Assembly (NCBI GenBank): GCA_941918925.1
Contig: OW799233.1
Span: 129,418,833-129,482,832, forward strand
Length of the DNA: 64,000 bases
Origin: Phyto melanocephala
Taxonomy: Eukaryota; Arthropoda; Insecta; Diptera; Rhinophoridae
Reading direction: 5' to 3'
The stretch's first letter is position 1, and every line of letters starts with the position of its first letter. Of this stretch, positions 33,305-45,083 are shown piece after piece. The translations under genes were made by a program, and so were the position numbers. The notes under the pieces were generated by a model. It saw nothing but the letters and a program-made list of their open reading frames with translations. It made no database searches and was not told the origin of the DNA.

Positions 33305-34991
33305 CAAACCCTCATCCAGAGACAACAACAATATTCACCATTTCAATAAACCGTAGCATTGATAAGTTGCAAACACATTTCGTTTTCTGTGCATTAATTT
33401 TCCGCAAATTATAGAGAAGGAGGTAAGTAAGTTGGAGTGAATATTAAAACACAAATAAATGAACAATAGTAAAGTGCATACTTCGAATTGGGTTGGTTGT
33501 TACCCGTTAAAATTCCATTTATTTTGATGCAACAAAACTAACAAGAGGTTTAGTTTATATTTTATTTTCAAAACTTTAACTCATTAACGAATTTTAGTGC
33601 TGTATTTTATTTAAGTTTCTAAATCAATTAATTAAGAAAAACAAACAAAAACAACATTTTTACCACTAAAAGTAAATCAGGTAAATGTTCCAAGGGAAAG
33701 GAATGAAGGATGTTTCCTCGAAAACCAATTTTTTTTTTGTTAATTTTTGACAGCTTTTAAATAAACAATTCATATCTTTTAATTAAAACTTTTAGCACCA
33801 AGCGCATAAGATGGATCCGTGACAGAAGTAATTCGACAGCGAAGGTTATTTTTTTTGAGTAAAAAAAATTCAAATAAAATTGGAATGAAATTAAGGTTGT
33901 TTTTACTCTGTCTGAATCTGTCTAAAAATATTTTTCTTAATAGACTGGATTGTATTAAATATTATTAACAAATAAAGAATTTTTCAAGTTTCGAATTTAT
34001 GACTAGAAATCTAAATTCCTGTTATTTTTTTTTTTCAACTGTAACCATCATATATTTTTTACACACATATTTTTAAATTAAAATGTCATTTTTTCTACTT
34101 GCCTCGTTTATTCTCTTGTGGCCAACAGCGGTAACAAAATGTTTTGCTTTTTTTTCATAAATTGTCAATATATTGACCACTTGCTCCAGTTTTTCTTTGG
34201 CCAAAGTTTCTACCGAGAGCAAAATGAACACTATATCGGTGCGCATTAAGACTGCTTTTTTATGACATTTTTAAAAAAAGAAAAAATAACAAAAATAAAT
34301 TCTTTTTATGATTCTTTATTGAAAAGTTTGTTATTATTTTTTACGGAAAGTGCATTAAAAATTTGTTTTTCTTTTTGTAGTTGTTTTAAAAAAGTTGTTT
34401 GTTAGTTTTGTAACAGCGGCAGCTACAACTAAAGATTATTTCTAGAAAAAAAAAATTCGAAAGAAATAAAATAATAAACTATACGAACTGTAAAAAAAGT
34501 TTCTACTTTAATGACCAAAGAATAAATCAAGAAATAGAGTCATTTGCTGATGTTGCTGCATTTTAAAGAAAACATGAACTACAAACAAATTAGAAGAAAA
34601 AAGAAAGTAAAAAGAAAGTTTATTAAAAAAGTATGGGCCAAAGATAATATTTATATTTATGGAAGGTGAAACATTAACCAGAAGATGTTATAAAACTTCA
34701 TATACTCTTTCCCTTTTGATTTGTTACGAGAATGATAGTTGAAGTGAGGGAATGAGGTATAAAGTGCAGCATTCAAAGAATGTTTATTATGACAACAAAT
34801 GCATACAAGACTACCATTAGTTTTATGCTTAATCTTTCTTTTTTATACTTACGTCAAGAAGAAACTTTATTTTAATTTACCAGCATCGCCCTCTTTTCAT
34901 TGCCTTCTAATGGCATCAAACAGATAGATGACGGCAAGCAGCCGACTGCAATCAGTCGATCTTAAAATTAAATATTTAAAATGTTTAAATA
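33305..34991. other. Non-repetitive intron or 3'UTR sequence
   Basis: No repeat family of the window occurs here. If the LRR gene ends at 33304 this would be its 3'UTR (AATAAA at 33344); if it splices on, it is intron. A minus-strand coding-like segment at 34073-34246 is listed separately. Confidence 0.45.
34073..34246 (-). CDS. Short coding-like segment, 57 codons, function unknown
   Basis: ATG at 34246 (minus) to TAA at 34073. The product begins MRTDIVFILLSVETLAKEKL and includes EQVVNILTIYEKKAKHF and VTAVGHKRINEAS. Base composition and amphipathic helical character stand out from the AT-rich surroundings. Just upstream on the minus strand lies AAAAAAGCAG, an acceptor-like AG, so it could equally be the last exon of an antisense gene or a dead exon. 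No domain recognised, and there is no support beyond composition. Confidence 0.3.
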   Translation of the reverse strand: MRTDIVFILLSVETLAKEKLEQVVNILTIYEKKAKHFVTAVGHKRINEASRKNDILI

Positions 34992-35523
34992 AAGGGTCCG
35001 CCAAATTACTTCTTTTTTTTAACAGGGCGCAAAACATCGAATGTAGCTTCGGCTGTGTAGCACGTAGCACCGTCCTGTTGGAACCAAATTTGCCCATATC
35101 CATCTCTTAAATTTTTGTGAACAAAAATTCGTTTAACATGGCCCGATAACGTTAGCGATTGACTGTAACGGCCACTCCTTGCTCATTTTCGAAGAAAAAT
35201 GGCCCAATTATGCCTCGGGATCAAAGTCCGCACCAAACAGTGACTCATTTTGGGTGTATCGGCTTTTCAATGTATGCGTGCGGGTTTTCTGTGCCCCAAA
35301 TGCGACAATTTTGCTTGTTTACATACCCGCCAAGATCAAAATGAGCTTCGTCTGAAAAGATGATTTTTTTGGCAAAATCGGCCCACTTAGCGAAGCGTAT
35401 ACACAACCATATTCGTTCAGCAGAAGGATAAAAATAATTATCTGTCAAATCAGACATGAGCTAAGTGGTACCATTCACGAAATAAGCACTAGTTACAAAA
35501 AAAACGTTAGATGGCGGACCCTT
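34992..35523 (-). mobile_element. Family S mariner-like element, internally deleted (532 bp)
   Basis: Ends AAGGGTCCGC / GCGGACCCTT between TA dinucleotides (34990-34991, 35524-35525). It is nearly the same length and deletion structure as 27835-28371. Confidence 0.9.
35030..35457 (-). pseudogene. Mariner-like transposase fragment
   Basis: Minus-strand frame from MSDLTDNYFYPSAERI at 35457 through FAKKIIFSDEAHFDLGGYVN (first catalytic Asp) to IEKPIHPK. Frameshifts follow, then a remnant FFFENEQGVAVTV and TQPKLH from the second catalytic block. It lacks the fourteen or so residues before the catalytic core that the 28-kb copy has (CDRLTEDA region). No complete catalytic triad. Confidence 0.85.
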
Positions 35524-35525
35524 TA

Positions 35526-36719
35526 TATATTTCTACAACAAACAACTTCAGTATCAGCTGATTGTCTTGTTTCAGTCATTTCTAAAAAAAAACTAATTGA
35601 GTATAGATGACTACACAGCAACGACTGTGGTCGTATAGTCGGTACCAAATTCACAGGCTCGTTTCTTGTATAGTTTATGAAACATAAAGCACATACTTTT
35701 TATAAAATTGAATTGCTAACAGAATTTGATTTGTAAGTCAATTTCCAAGTTGATTAAACCTATTGACAATATAAAAACTTACATTTGTATGGAGATGCAT
35801 TAAAAAGGTGAAAATAAAAAAGAGAAATTGATATGCAAACACATTTCATTGAAGAATTTTATAGAGCATCAACTGACACCCTGATGAGGTTAATATTAAC
35901 ATTGATTAAAATTTTTATATTGATAGCATCACAATTTATAAATCAAAAGGTATTTTGGCCATATGATACAAAGAACAGAATATCTATAGACTCGATTATC
36001 GATGGCAGTATAACTTTCATTGTCAGTTGTAAAATAATTATTCCAGAATTTAACGGGCGTCTAAAGGCTGTAAATTTGCCTATCAAATAATGATTATATT
36101 GGCAATTGTGAAGTTAAATTTGTTAACTATTTAAAATAAGGTTTTTTTAATTTCTCTGCTCCTTATGGCCCCAATAGCAGCGATGGGAACTTTTTATATT
36201 TTTATATTATATTACATACAAAAAATTTATTGAACGTGGATGAGAAAAACTATGCAAATTTCTGAGCACCCAAAAATGGAAAATGCATTAATTATAACGA
36301 TTATCTTGAAATATGAGAGACAAAAAGCTAACAAGAATCTCTTTGGCTTATGTTAACAGAATCTCTTTGGCTTATGTTAACAGAATCCCCGCCTCTGGCG
36401 GTGAAGTAAATAGTATGAAATAGAGGAAGAGCTATCCGATGAACACGACTACCAAAAAGGACTTCTAACTAAAACATTAGAATGGCCTGAAAATAAAATG
36501 GTTGAGAGATTTTAATGTATCCAAATATGTAGCTAAGAGAGCGGGTTGTCTAAAAGGTGTTTGATCAAAAAAAAAACATCAGAAGAAAACCACAATTGTT
36601 TCCCATAGTAATTTTTTAAATCCAAAAACAATAAAGAAAAACATAAGAAACTTCTATTTTGTCATTCGCAAATATAAACAATCGTGCAAAAGTGGCTGGG
36701 TTTTAATTAGTTCTTATCA
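35526..36719. other. Intronic spacer
   Basis: An 85-codon ATG frame at 35833-36090 (+) has no recognisable domain. A 24-bp direct duplication is listed separately. Confidence 0.35.
36334..36381. repeat. Perfect 24-bp tandem duplication
   Basis: AGAATCTCTTTGGCTTATGT plus TAAC, twice in a row without mismatch. Confidence 0.95.
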
Positions 36720-37455
36720 TACACGCAAAGAAAAACCATGGTTACGACATGATCACGACGGTCATATTATTTTTTCTAAAACAATATTTGGTTGTCGAAA
36801 ACAAGTAATAGTTATTTTTGTTTCATTTCATCATATATTTTGTCACGATAATCAAGCATTTGTTTGAATTGTATCATTTAATGATTACTTTTCGTAAACA
36901 TTTCAAAATGGTTATCATTAAAAAATAGTATGATATAAAAAAATTAATTTGACAAAAATAACATTATATTCAAAATCATTAAACATTAAAAATAATCATT
37001 AAATAATAAGTGAGACAACAGTATGATTACAAAATAATCAATCTTTGATTTTTTTTAATAATAATTTGATTTCAATTGTTCTTCTTCTTGCTGAATAAAT
37101 TTTTATTATTTTAAAAGTTTGAGATGTCAAAAAAAAGGAACAAAAATTTTGAAAAATTAAAATAAATTTAAAAATAAACGAGAAAATGTAAAAAAATATT
37201 AGTAAAAAATTGCAATTAAATTGGTAAGTACAATCAATATGTGTATGTTACAGCAAAAGACAATAATTTGCCGTAACAAAGCAAAGATTGTCGATATCAA
37301 TTGTAGCCATATATATGATTATTGAATGATGATTAAATTAAACATAATAATGATAACTGGTAACCATTATTGTTTTAAACATAATCATACAATTCAATCA
37401 TAGTATGTTGCTCTTCGATTATGGTTACCACAACCATATCTTTTCTTTGCGTGTA
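36720..37455 (+). mobile_element. Family P MITE, uninterrupted copy (P2)
   Basis: Ends TACACGCAAAGAAAAACCAT and ATATCTTTTCTTTGCGTGTA. Non-coding interior rich in ATGATTA/TAATCAT words. It forms an inverted pair with the next element, 166 bp away. Confidence 0.87.
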
Positions 37456-37621
37456 GCGGGTGCACTGTATTTGCAATTACCAACCTAATTGCATTTTAAG
37501 AAAAAAATTATAATCAACAAAATTTTTTTAAATTTAACTCCCTCACATAAATGTGAAAAATTTAAACCTTAACGAATTAAAAGCTCATTAACTTGCAGTT
37601 TTCAAATTACCTATAAAATAC

Positions 37622-39122
37622 TACACGCAAAAAAGAAAAAATATGGTTGTGGTAAGCATAATCGAAGAGCAACATATTATGATTGAATTGTATGATTATT
37701 GTTAAAACATATAATCGTTACCAGTTATCATTATTATGTTTAATTTAAGTATCATTCAATAATCATATATACGACTACAATTGAAATCGACAATCTTTGC
37801 TTTTTTACGACAAATTCTTGTCATTTGCTGTGACATACACATATTGATTCTACTTACCAATTTAATTGCAATTTTTATACCAACATTTTTATACCCTTCA
37901 CCTGTGGTGCACAAGGGTATATATAGCTTTGTCTTTCCGTTTGTAATTTCTACAATTTTTATTTCCGACCCCATAAAGTATATATTTTCTGAAAGCTTAT
38001 GAATAGAGGAGTCGATTAAGCACTGACCGTCTGTCCGTCTGCCCGTCTGTCCGTGTGTTGGTTGAAATCAACTTTTAGAAGCAACTATATGTTCCTCAGA
38101 TCTGTATATGGTATCAATCTCTTGGAAATATCCAGGAATGAATCCCTATTGAAATTCAATCGCCCAATAACTTTCTGAGATATGAGCAAAAAACCACGAC
38201 CACCTCGTTTTTTTCACAATTACAACAACAACATACATACATACATACATACATACATGTAAAAAACATACCAAACAAAAAAAATTAAAAAAAAAAAAAT
38301 ATTAAAAATAAGAAAAAAATAATAAAAAAAACTACAAAAAAAAATTTAAAAAAATTTAAAAAAAACTTTTCAAAATTTTTCAAAAAAAATTTTTCAAAAT
38401 TTTTCAAAAAAAATTTTTTTAAAAAAATTTAAAAAAAATTAAAAAAAAATTTAAATAATATATTAAATAAAATAAAATAAAATTTTTATGGCTCAGCTGG
38501 GATTCGATGCCACATTTATTCTAACCGGTATAGACATATGTACGTATTTTATATGAGATGAATGGTGATACAAACAATTGTTATTGCATGACTACACGTT
38601 GGGAAGGGGATATAAGATTCGGCACGGCCGAATATAGCACTGTTACTGTTGTTTTACATTTTATCGTTTATTTGTAAATTTTCTTTAATTTCTTAAAATT
38701 TTTGTTCATTTTTTTGACATCTCAAACTTTTAAAATAATAAAAATTTATTCAGCAAGAAGAAGAACAGTTGAAATCAAATTATTATTAAAAAAATCATAG
38801 CTTGATTAATTTGTAATCATACTGTTGTCTTACCTATTATTTAATGATTATTTGTATTTTTAATGCTTTTGAATATAATGTTATTTTTGTCAAATTAATT
38901 TTTTTTAATCATACTATTTTTAAATGATAACCATTTTGAAATTTTTACGAAAAGTAAAAATTAAATGATACAATTCAAACAAATGCTTGATTATCGTGAC
39001 AAGATATATGATGAAATAAAATAAGTTTAACTATTACTTGTTTTGGACAACCAAATATTGTTTTAGAAAAAATAATATGACCGTCGTGATCATGCCGTAA
39101 CCATGGTTTTTCTTTACGTGTA
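37622..39122 (-). mobile_element. Family P MITE (P3), interrupted by a family A repeat
   Basis: Left end TACACGCAAAAAAGAAAAAA, right end GGTTTTTCTTTACGTGTA; sequence order is the reverse of P2. The P sequence breaks at 37890 and resumes at about 38649. Confidence 0.85.
37890..38648 (+). mobile_element. Family A repeat, full length, nested in P3
   Basis: TATACCCTTCACCTGTGG start, four GTCY units (38027-38056), an (ATAC)n run at about 38233-38257, A-rich middle, and end TTCGGCACGGCCGAA hairpin with GCACTGTTACT. Confidence 0.87.
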
Positions 39123-39283
39123 TTTATTTTACTATATTAATTTGTTTACACTACCGCAATTGCACTAGGCTTAAGAGACCCAAACCAATAAAGAATACAA
39201 AATAAGGATTTATTTAAATTTATTTAGAAATAAAGAAGGATTTATTAAAAAAACAAAAAATAAATAAAAGAAATTAAAAAAAA

Positions 39284-39470
39284 AACAAGTAATAGTGCCA
39301 AATTTGGCAGTGCCGAATCTTATATGCCCTTCACAACGTGCAGTCATGCAATAACAATTGCTTGTATCAACATTCATCTCATCGATATGAAATACGTATG
39401 TACATATGTATATAAAAAAAACATACACATATAATAAAATAAATTTAAAAAAAATTAAAAAATGATAAAA
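39284..39470 (-). mobile_element. Family A repeat, 3' end fragment
   Basis: AACAAGTAATAGTGCC followed by TGCCGAATCTTATATGCCCT; it is cut off in the A-rich block by the next copy. Confidence 0.75.
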
Positions 39471-39776
39471 AACAAGTAACAGTGCTATATTCGACCGTGC
39501 CGAATCTTATATACCCTTCCAAACGTGTAGTCATGCAATAACAGTAGTTTGATCACCATTCATCTCATATGAAATACGTACATACATATAAAAAAACATA
39601 CATATATAAAAAACTTCCCATTGTATAATTATAAATTTACGTATGTATGTTAAAAAAAAAAAAATATTAAAAAAAATTAAAAAAAACTAAAAAAAAATTA
39701 AAAAAATATTAAAAAAAAAAATAATAAAAATATTAATAATATATTAAATAAAAACTAAAAAAAAAATTAAAAAAAA
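39471..39776 (-). mobile_element. Family A repeat, 3' end fragment
   Basis: AACAAGTAACAGTGCTATAT with hairpin TTCGACCGTGCCGAA, ending in its A-rich block where another copy starts. Confidence 0.78.
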
Positions 39777-40460
39777 AAGTAACAATGCTATATTCGGCCA
39801 TGCCGAATCTTATATACCCTTCACAACGTGTAGTCATGCAATAACAATTGTTTGTATCACAATTCATCTCATATAAATACGTACATACATGTAAAAAACA
39901 TACATACCATTATAAAGTTATAAATTGAGTGTACGTATGTATGTTTCTAAAAAAAACAACAAAAAAATTACAAAAAAAAATTTAAAAAAATTTTTTTAAA
40001 AAAATTTTTGTAACAAATTAAATATGAATATATAAAAAAAATATAAATAATATATAAAATAAAAAAAAATTTTTTGGCTCAGCTGAGATTTGATGCCACG
40101 TTTACTCTAACCGTATATATGTATGTTGTTGTTGTAATTGTGAAAAAAACGAGGTGGTCGTGGTTTTTGCTCATATCTCAGAAAGTTATGGGGCGATTGT
40201 GCTGAATTTCAACAGCAATTCATTCCCGCATATTTCCAAGAGATTGGTACCATGCACAGATCTGAGGAACATATAGTTGCTTCTAAAAGTTGATTTCAAC
40301 CAACACACACAGACGGACAGATGGTCAGGCCTTAATCGACTCCTCTATTCATAAGCTTTCAGAAAATATACACTTTATGGGGTCGGAAATGAAAATTGTA
40401 GAAATTACAAACGGAATGACAAAGCTATATATACCCTTGTGCACCACATGTGAAGGGTAT
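39777..40460 (-). mobile_element. Family A repeat, nearly complete
   Basis: Hairpin TTCGGCCATGCCGAA, A-rich middle (39950-40075), GGCTCAGCTGAGATTTGAT block, degraded RGAC tract (40303-40330) and terminal TATACCCTTGTGCACCACAT. Confidence 0.83.
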
Positions 40461-40464
40461 AAAT

Positions 40465-40900
40465 ATGAAAAAAATAAAAAAAAAATTTTGGCTCTGCTAC
40501 GATTCGATGCCACGTTTCCTCTAACCAGTATACACGTTTGTATGTATGTATGTTGTTGTTGTAATGTTGTTTTTGTAAAAAAAAACTGAGATGTCGTGGG
40601 TTTTTGCTCATATCTCAGTTGTTTATGTACCGATGTTTCTAATTTTCAATAACGATCTACTCCCGAATATTTCTGATATTTTAATACCTTACCCTGGTCT
40701 TGGTGATGTCGGGGGCTTTCAAAAAGTTGATACACACGGACAGATGGTCAGACGGACAGACTGACAGAGCTTAGTCGATTCCCCTATTCAAAAGCTTTCA
40801 GAAAATATATACTTTATGGGATTGGAAAAGAAAATTTTAGAAATTTCACACGGAATGACAAACCTATATATACCCTTTTTCACTGTGTGAAGAGTATAAA
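40465..40900 (-). mobile_element. Family A repeat, 5' half only
   Basis: Starts at GGCTCTGCTACGATTCGATG and runs through a (RGAC)n tract (about 40735-40765) to GAAGAGTATAA. The hairpin end is missing. Confidence 0.78.
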
Positions 40901-40952
40901 AACTACATAAAACTCCCATATAACAATTAACAAGTAATTTTAAGAATAAATA

Positions 40953-41721
40953 AAAACAAGTAACAGTGCTATATTCGGCCGTGCCGAATCTTATATACCC
41001 TTCACAACGTGTAGTCATGCAATAACAATTGTTTGTATCACCATTCATCCCATATAAAATACGTGCATACGTACACGTTAGAATAAATGTGGCATCGAAT
41101 CCCAGCTGAGCCAAAAAAAATTTATTTTATTTTATTTAATATATTATTTATATTTTATTATTTTTTTTATATTTTTTTAAAATTTTTTTAAAAAATTTTT
41201 TTAGAAAAATTTTTAAAAAATTTTTTTAAATTTTTTTTTAAATTTTTTTTAAATTTTTTTTTTTGTATTATTTTTATTATTTTTTTCTTATTTTTAATAT
41301 TTTTTTTTTTTGTAATTTTTTTTGTTTGGTATGTTTTTTACATGTATGTTGTTGTTGTAATTGTGAAAAAACACGAGGTGGTCGTGGTTTTTTGCTCATA
41401 TCTCAGAAAGTTATGGGGCGATTGTGCTGAATTTCAATAGCGATTCATTCCTGGATATTTCCAAGAGATTGATACCATATACAGATCTGAGGAACATATA
41501 GTTGCTTCTAAAAGTTGATTTCAACCAACACACGGACAGACGGGCAGACGGACAGACGGATAGACGGACAGACGGACAGACGGTCAGGGCTTAATTGACT
41601 CCTCTATTCATAAGCTTTCAGAAAATATATACTTTATGGGGTCGGAAATGAAAATTGTAGAAATTACAAACGGAATGACAAAGCTATATATACCCTTGTG
41701 CACCACAGGTGAAGGGTATAA
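40953..41721 (-). mobile_element. Family A repeat, full length
   Basis: AACAAGTAACAGTGCTATAT, TTCGGCCGTGCCGAA hairpin, then a middle that is T-rich rather than A-rich (41115-41330), the longest GAC-repeat tract in the window (about 41532-41588) and end GGTGAAGGGTATAA. Confidence 0.87.
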
Positions 41722-42347
41722 TAAAAAAACTCAAAGAAAAATACACAGTTTTTCTATCAGTGACCTTAATAATCCCTTCTATACGAAAGTAAATTTTATA
41801 AGTATTTATGTGTCGGTATGGGAATTTTTTGTGTATGCAAGTCTATCCTCGCCTATATTCTTTATATTTATCTGTGAAGCAGGCAAAAGTATTATTTCAC
41901 ATTAAGCGCAAACCACACTCGACTTATTGTTCAGATAAAAGAAAGTGGTAAAACAAAAGACGTAAAGAGAAATAAAAGTGAAAAATACTGCAAAATAAAA
42001 TAATCAAGATGACAATAGAAGAAAAAAAATGTGATTTTTTTTATTTGTTCAGTAGATGTATGTATACACTTTACGAGGAATGTGAGAGAAATCTAGTCTT
42101 ACAGACGAATTTTGTAACTTTTTTTGTATACGAAGAATACAAGCGAAGAATAAGAATAACTTTTGCGGAAAGCTTTTAAAAAATATTCTCTATATTTATA
42201 GAATATTCCACAAAAAACTTTTATACGAATTTCTCAGTGAAATCCTAAACAAAATTTTTAATGATTTTTCAAAAAAAAAATATTTTTTTTATTAAAATTT
42301 ATTGTTTGAGACTGCTACCGACAGAAATATGTTTATGAAAAAGCTTA
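41722..42347. other. Intronic spacer
   Basis: AT-rich and unrecognised. Confidence 0.4.
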
Positions 42348-43203
42348 TTATACCCTTCACACAGTGAAAAAGGGTATATATAGGTTTGTCATTCCGTGTG
42401 AAATTTCTACAATTTTGATTTCCGACCCCATAAAGTATATATTTTCTGAAAGCTTATGAATAGGGGAGTCGATTAAGCCCTGTCAGTCTGTCAGTCTGTC
42501 CGTCTGTCCGTGTGTATGTTGAAATCAACTTTTTGAAGCCCCCCGACATCGCTTGGACTCGGGTGAGGTATTAAAATATCGGAAATATTCGGGAGTAGAT
42601 TGGTATTGAAAATCAGAAACATCGGTACATAAACAACTGGGATATGAGCAAAAACCCACGACCACCTCGATTTTTTTTTCACAAAAACAACATTACAACA
42701 ACAACATACATACATACAAACGTGTATACTGGTTAGAGAAAACGTGGCATTGAATCCCAGCTGAGCCAAAAAAATTTTTTATTTTTTTTTTTTTAATTTT
42801 TTTTTTATTTTTTTATTTTTAATTTTTTTTTTATTTTTTTATTTTTTTTTATTTAATATACTATTTATATTTTTATTATTATTTTTTTTTTAATTTTTTT
42901 TTTAAATATTTTTTTTTTTATTTTTTTTGTTTCATATTTATTATATATATTTTAATTATTTTTTAAAATTTTTTTTTTTAATTTTTTTTTAAATTTTTTT
43001 TTTAATTTTTTTTTATTTTTTTTTTAACATACATACGTAAATTTATAATTTTACAATGTGGATGTTTTTATATATGTATGGTTTTTATATGTATGTACGT
43101 ATATCATATGGAATTGTGATACAAACTACTGTTATTGCATGACTACACGGTGTGAAGGGTATATAAGATTCGGCACGGCCGAATATAGCGCTCTTACTTG
43201 TTT
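42348..43203 (+). mobile_element. Family A repeat, full length
   Basis: TATACCCTTCACACAGTG...AAGGGTATATATAGG stem-loop, core CCCCATAAAGTATATATTTT, GTCNG tract (42484-42510), GCTTGGACTCGGG block, T-rich middle (42775-43030) and TTCGGCACGGCCGAA hairpin with GCGCTCTTACTTG. Reads as the mirror of 4142-5000. Confidence 0.88.
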
Positions 43204-43869
43204 TTTGGTTAACTTTTAGCATTGGTAGTTATAAAAATGTATTCACTGTACACAGAAAATTAGTATTTGGAGCGGTGGAAGTGGTAGTGCAGGTCACTGG
43301 AACACTGGTTCCTACATTTTTTAAAATAATCATGTTCAGAACGTAATTGTTTATTGTGAAGAATGTCTCAGTTTAAAGGCATTAAGTATTCATTCATATT
43401 TTATTATTTTGCATGACGATACATGTCACATAGTGTTCAATGCAATTAATTAACTAAAGAAATCAGTTTAAACGGAACTGATAAAAGTACTTCTGATATT
43501 TAAAAAAAAATAAAAATATATACTGCCTTTTCTGTACTCCGAGTAGAATTGAATTGTTCAGAATTGTCTCAGCATAACAACACTACACCGATAATTCCAA
43601 ATAATTTAATTCCACTCGGAACACTGAACAAGCACGTGCATAGCGATTTTCATTAAGAGTGATATATTGTAAAAATGAAACATAAGGCATACAAATTATT
43701 CAACGATATACAATTTTTTGTTTTTATTAAGAGGTAACCTTATGCCTATAACTTTAATGATTAGTGATAGATTTATAGATATATTTACAAATTATGCCAC
43801 ACGCGCCTATGAAGTACCCTAGGGCTAAAAGAGTTCTATTTTTTATTGCAAAAATAGGAGAAAAGTAGA
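43204..43869. other. Intronic spacer
   Basis: Nothing recognised. Confidence 0.4.
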
Positions 43870-44144
43870 GGCAGTCTCGTTTTTTGCTCATAACTCAGGA
43901 ACTTATGGAGCGATTATGCTCAATTTCAATAGCGATGCATTCCCGAACATTGACAAAAAAAATTGATACCACATACAGATCTGTACAACATGTAGTAGCT
44001 TTTAAAAACACCCGGACAGATGGATATTGTTCATAACCTTTCAGCAAACATATACTTTATGGTGTCGAAAATGAAGATTGTAGAAATAACAAACGGCAAG
44101 ACAAAGTTTATATAAAGGGTCCGTCATCTAACGTTTTTTTTTTT

Positions 44145-44354
44145 TCATATAATAAATGAATATTTTCGATCTTTTTAATTTATATAAGCAGTTGTTTCCT
44201 GTATTGAGCTTGAGATCACTTTCTTTTATAAAAAATATAGTTATAATTTTATTTTCCGATATTTCGCTACCACATTGGGTAGCTTCTTCAGGGAAAGTTT
44301 TTACAATTTTTTTTTTTTTAACAATTAACAATTAAAATATTTTGTCAACAATTT
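44145..44354 (-). mobile_element. Insertion in S element with hammerhead-like motif
   Basis: About 210 bp placed in the T-run of the S left end; TTTTTTC occurs on both sides. On the minus strand, 44292-44256 reads CCTGAAGAAGCTACC, a loop, then GGTAGCGAAATATCGG. A related motif lies in the fold-back repeat at 54378-54569. Family unknown; perhaps a piece of a Penelope-like element. Confidence 0.45.
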
Positions 44355-44382
44355 TTTCTTTTTTCAACTAGTGCTTATTTCG

Positions 44383-44959
44383 AAATTGAATTTTTATTTT
44401 TGTTGAAGTTTTCTGTTTAAACTAATATTTTTAAATGTTTAATCAGGCTTAAGTCCATATTTAACATTCTTTATTTTTACAAAGAATTTTTTTAATTGTG
44501 ATAAATGAAAGAAACCAGCTACGATTTCATCATCAGCACTCCCTGATCGGTGGTTACATGTTGGTTGTAAATATCATCTTTTTAACTCCCGGGACTTAGG
44601 TTAATTGAATTCGGTAACTACTTTTAGTTTTTCCTTTTTCATATATTTTACCACAATGAATTAGATTGAAATTTTTAACCAAACAGCAACCTTTTTACTT
44701 TTGATTGTTTTTATCTTTCATTTATATCACTATTTTCGTCCTGCTCTAGCCACCAGTTAGGTAGCGATAAGAACAGATAATTGTTTTTAACAGTCAATGT
44801 TTATAATCATTTGTTTTATGTTCTGTGAGGTCAGTATACAACAAAATGTTGGTTGATCAACAGTGAATGAATGATTGTTTGCACCGTGCCCTGTGTTTTG
44901 CAAATTGAATTTTTATTTTTGTTGAACTTTTCTGTTTTAACTAATGTTTTTAAATATTT
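44383..44959. mobile_element. 577-bp element with 57-bp terminal direct repeats and 8-bp target duplication
   Basis: Direct repeats 44383-44439 and 44902-44959 match at about 54 of 58 positions (start AAATTGAATTTTTATTTTTG). TTATTTCG flanks the unit at 44375-44382 and 44960-44967 but occurs once in the homologous S copies, so this is a genuine insertion. The 462-bp interior has no open frame, primer-binding site or polypurine tract that I can see. Confidence 0.7.
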
Positions 44960-45083
44960 TTATTTCGTGAATGGTAACACTTAGCTCATATCTGATTTGA
45001 CAGATATTTAGCTTTATCCTTCCGCTGAACGAATATTGTTGTGTATACGCTTGAACAACACTGGGAAATATTGCAACATTACT

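Noticed and set aside
35833..36090. 85-codon ATG frame as a gene
   Set aside because: Low-complexity hydrophobic AT-rich translation, no recognised domain, no neighbouring splice signals that I trust.
38230..38258. (ATAC)n run as a separate locus
   Set aside because: It is an expansion of a motif present in every family A copy.
40788..41114. Recurring open frames (MAQLGFDATF..., YGMNGDTN..., TTRCEGYIRFGTAEYS...) in many places
   Set aside because: They are translations of family A repeat DNA, occur on either strand wherever the repeat lies, and are broken differently in each copy.
41532..41590. Short regular GAC/GTC repeats as a CRISPR-like array
   Set aside because: They are the (GTCY)n microsatellite of family A, without spacers.
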